The position numbers and the translations under genes were made by a program. Below, in pieces: positions 6,667 to 6,949 of a DNA stretch of 6,949 bases; within the stretch, counting starts at the first letter, position 1; each line of letters begins with the position of its first letter. A model generated the notes under the pieces. The model saw only the letters and a program-made list of their open reading frames with translations, was not told the DNA's origin and did no database searches. Source of the stretch: Emcibacteraceae bacterium (lineage in GTDB: Bacteria > Pseudomonadota > Alphaproteobacteria > Sphingomonadales > Emcibacteraceae); the NCBI GenBank assembly GCA_016763335.1, contig JAESUD010000210.1:1-6949 (forward strand). The letters run 5' to 3'.

Positions 6667-6671
6667 AAAAA

Positions 6672-6949
6672 ATGAGTTTTTCACGTAGAACATTTGTTGC
6701 AGGCGCCTGCACACTTGCCTTCTCTGGGCTTTTAAAAGGTTTAGCGGTAGGGTCAACCGCGTCTAACAAAAGTGTTACAGGTTATGGCTCATTGGTTCCC
6801 GACGACATTCTCGATTTACCACAAGAGTTTTCATACAAAATCATATCCGCTTTTGGTGATAAGATGAATGACGGTTATCTCGTGCCGAACAAGGCTGATG
6901 GTATGGGATGTTTCGCCTTAGAAGGATCAAAAGTTGCTCTCATAAGAAA
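6672..6949 (+). CDS. PhoX/DUF839 family alkaline phosphatase (3' end missing)
   Basis: The first 92 residues of a PhoX-type protein, a family of secreted Ca/Fe-dependent phosphatases that release phosphate from phosphoesters outside the cytoplasm. The start has a twin-arginine signal, SRRTFVAG (R5-R6), followed by a moderately hydrophobic stretch (10-30) and possible cleavage after STA. The mature N-terminus carries the family pattern GYGSLVPD, then LDLPQEFSYKIIS (48-59), then DKMNDGYLVPNKADGMGCF (63-81) and a strand SKVALIR leading to the usual loop. The metal- and phosphate-binding residues lie further on and are outside the window, so activity cannot be judged. It is transcribed away from the FAH gene. 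Some DUF839 proteins have no proven phosphatase activity, so the family is surer than the function. The gene symbol phoX would be reasonable but is left blank because the active site is not visible. Confidence 0.85.
   Translation, partial: MSFSRRTFVAGACTLAFSGLLKGLAVGSTASNKSVTGYGSLVPDDILDLPQEFSYKIISAFGDKMNDGYLVPNKADGMGCFALEGSKVALIR

Larger units (their letters stand above)
6485..6671. promoter_or_regulatory. Divergent promoter region between the FAH and PhoX genes
   Basis: A 187-bp AT-rich gap with no open frame worth calling, lying between divergent start codons. Toward the FAH gene there is a dyad, ACATT at 6527-6531 and AATGT at 6539-6543, and a TTTACA-like -35 on the minus strand within it, without a good -10. 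Toward phoX, three loosely similar 7-mers start at 11-bp steps (6606, 6617 and 6628), recalling the layout of a Pho box. TAGTAT at 6647-6652 is a possible -10. Each match is weak on its own. Confidence 0.45.

Noticed and set aside
1..6949. Search for tRNA, rRNA, CRISPR arrays, insertion sequences and phage genes
   Set aside because: No cloverleaf-like segment, regular long repeat, transposase motif or integrase motif was noticed; the coding density is that of an ordinary chromosome region.

Overview
The window looks like ordinary chromosomal DNA from an AT-rich alphaproteobacterium, roughly 40% G+C by eye. Three things point there. One is a GGDEF protein overlapping a DUF2336 gene, a domain family found mostly in Alphaproteobacteria. 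Another is a pyrimidine 5'-nucleotidase-type HAD gene directly upstream of dapD. The third is a near-match to CtrA half-sites. TAXI and PhoX-type genes would suit an aquatic or marine lifestyle, but that is inference. No mobile element, CRISPR array, rRNA or tRNA was seen, and no clear intrinsic terminator.

Layout. Positions 1-1275 (minus strand) carry a probable two-gene unit: a HAD pyrimidine 5'-nucleotidase followed by dapD of lysine/diaminopimelate synthesis, whose 3' end runs off the left edge. Positions 1276-1383 are an AT-rich divergent promoter region with repeated motifs. Positions 1384-4403 (plus strand) hold a soluble PAS-PAS-GAF-GGDEF diguanylate cyclase with intact catalytic and product-inhibition motifs. 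It overlaps by 4 bp a DUF2336 protein built of HEAT-like helical repeats. Positions 4423-6484 (minus strand) hold a fumarylacetoacetate hydrolase-family gene followed by a TAXI-type TRAP solute-binding protein, which ends 19 bp from the DUF2336 stop codon in a convergent arrangement. Positions 6485-6671 are a second divergent promoter region. At 6672 a Tat-exported PhoX-family phosphatase starts on the plus strand and runs off the right edge.

How the genes may work together. The cyclase and the DUF2336 protein are translationally coupled and probably act in one c-di-GMP signalling pathway. This is the most interesting unit, because the role of DUF2336 proteins is poorly defined. The FAH and TAXI genes may form a small uptake and catabolism unit, but no TRAP permease gene is present here. 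The rest is housekeeping (dapD), nucleotide salvage or detoxification (HAD) and phosphate scavenging (PhoX). I did not find a clearly new multi-gene system; the candidates worth a second look are the GGDEF-DUF2336 pair and the orphan TAXI receptor.
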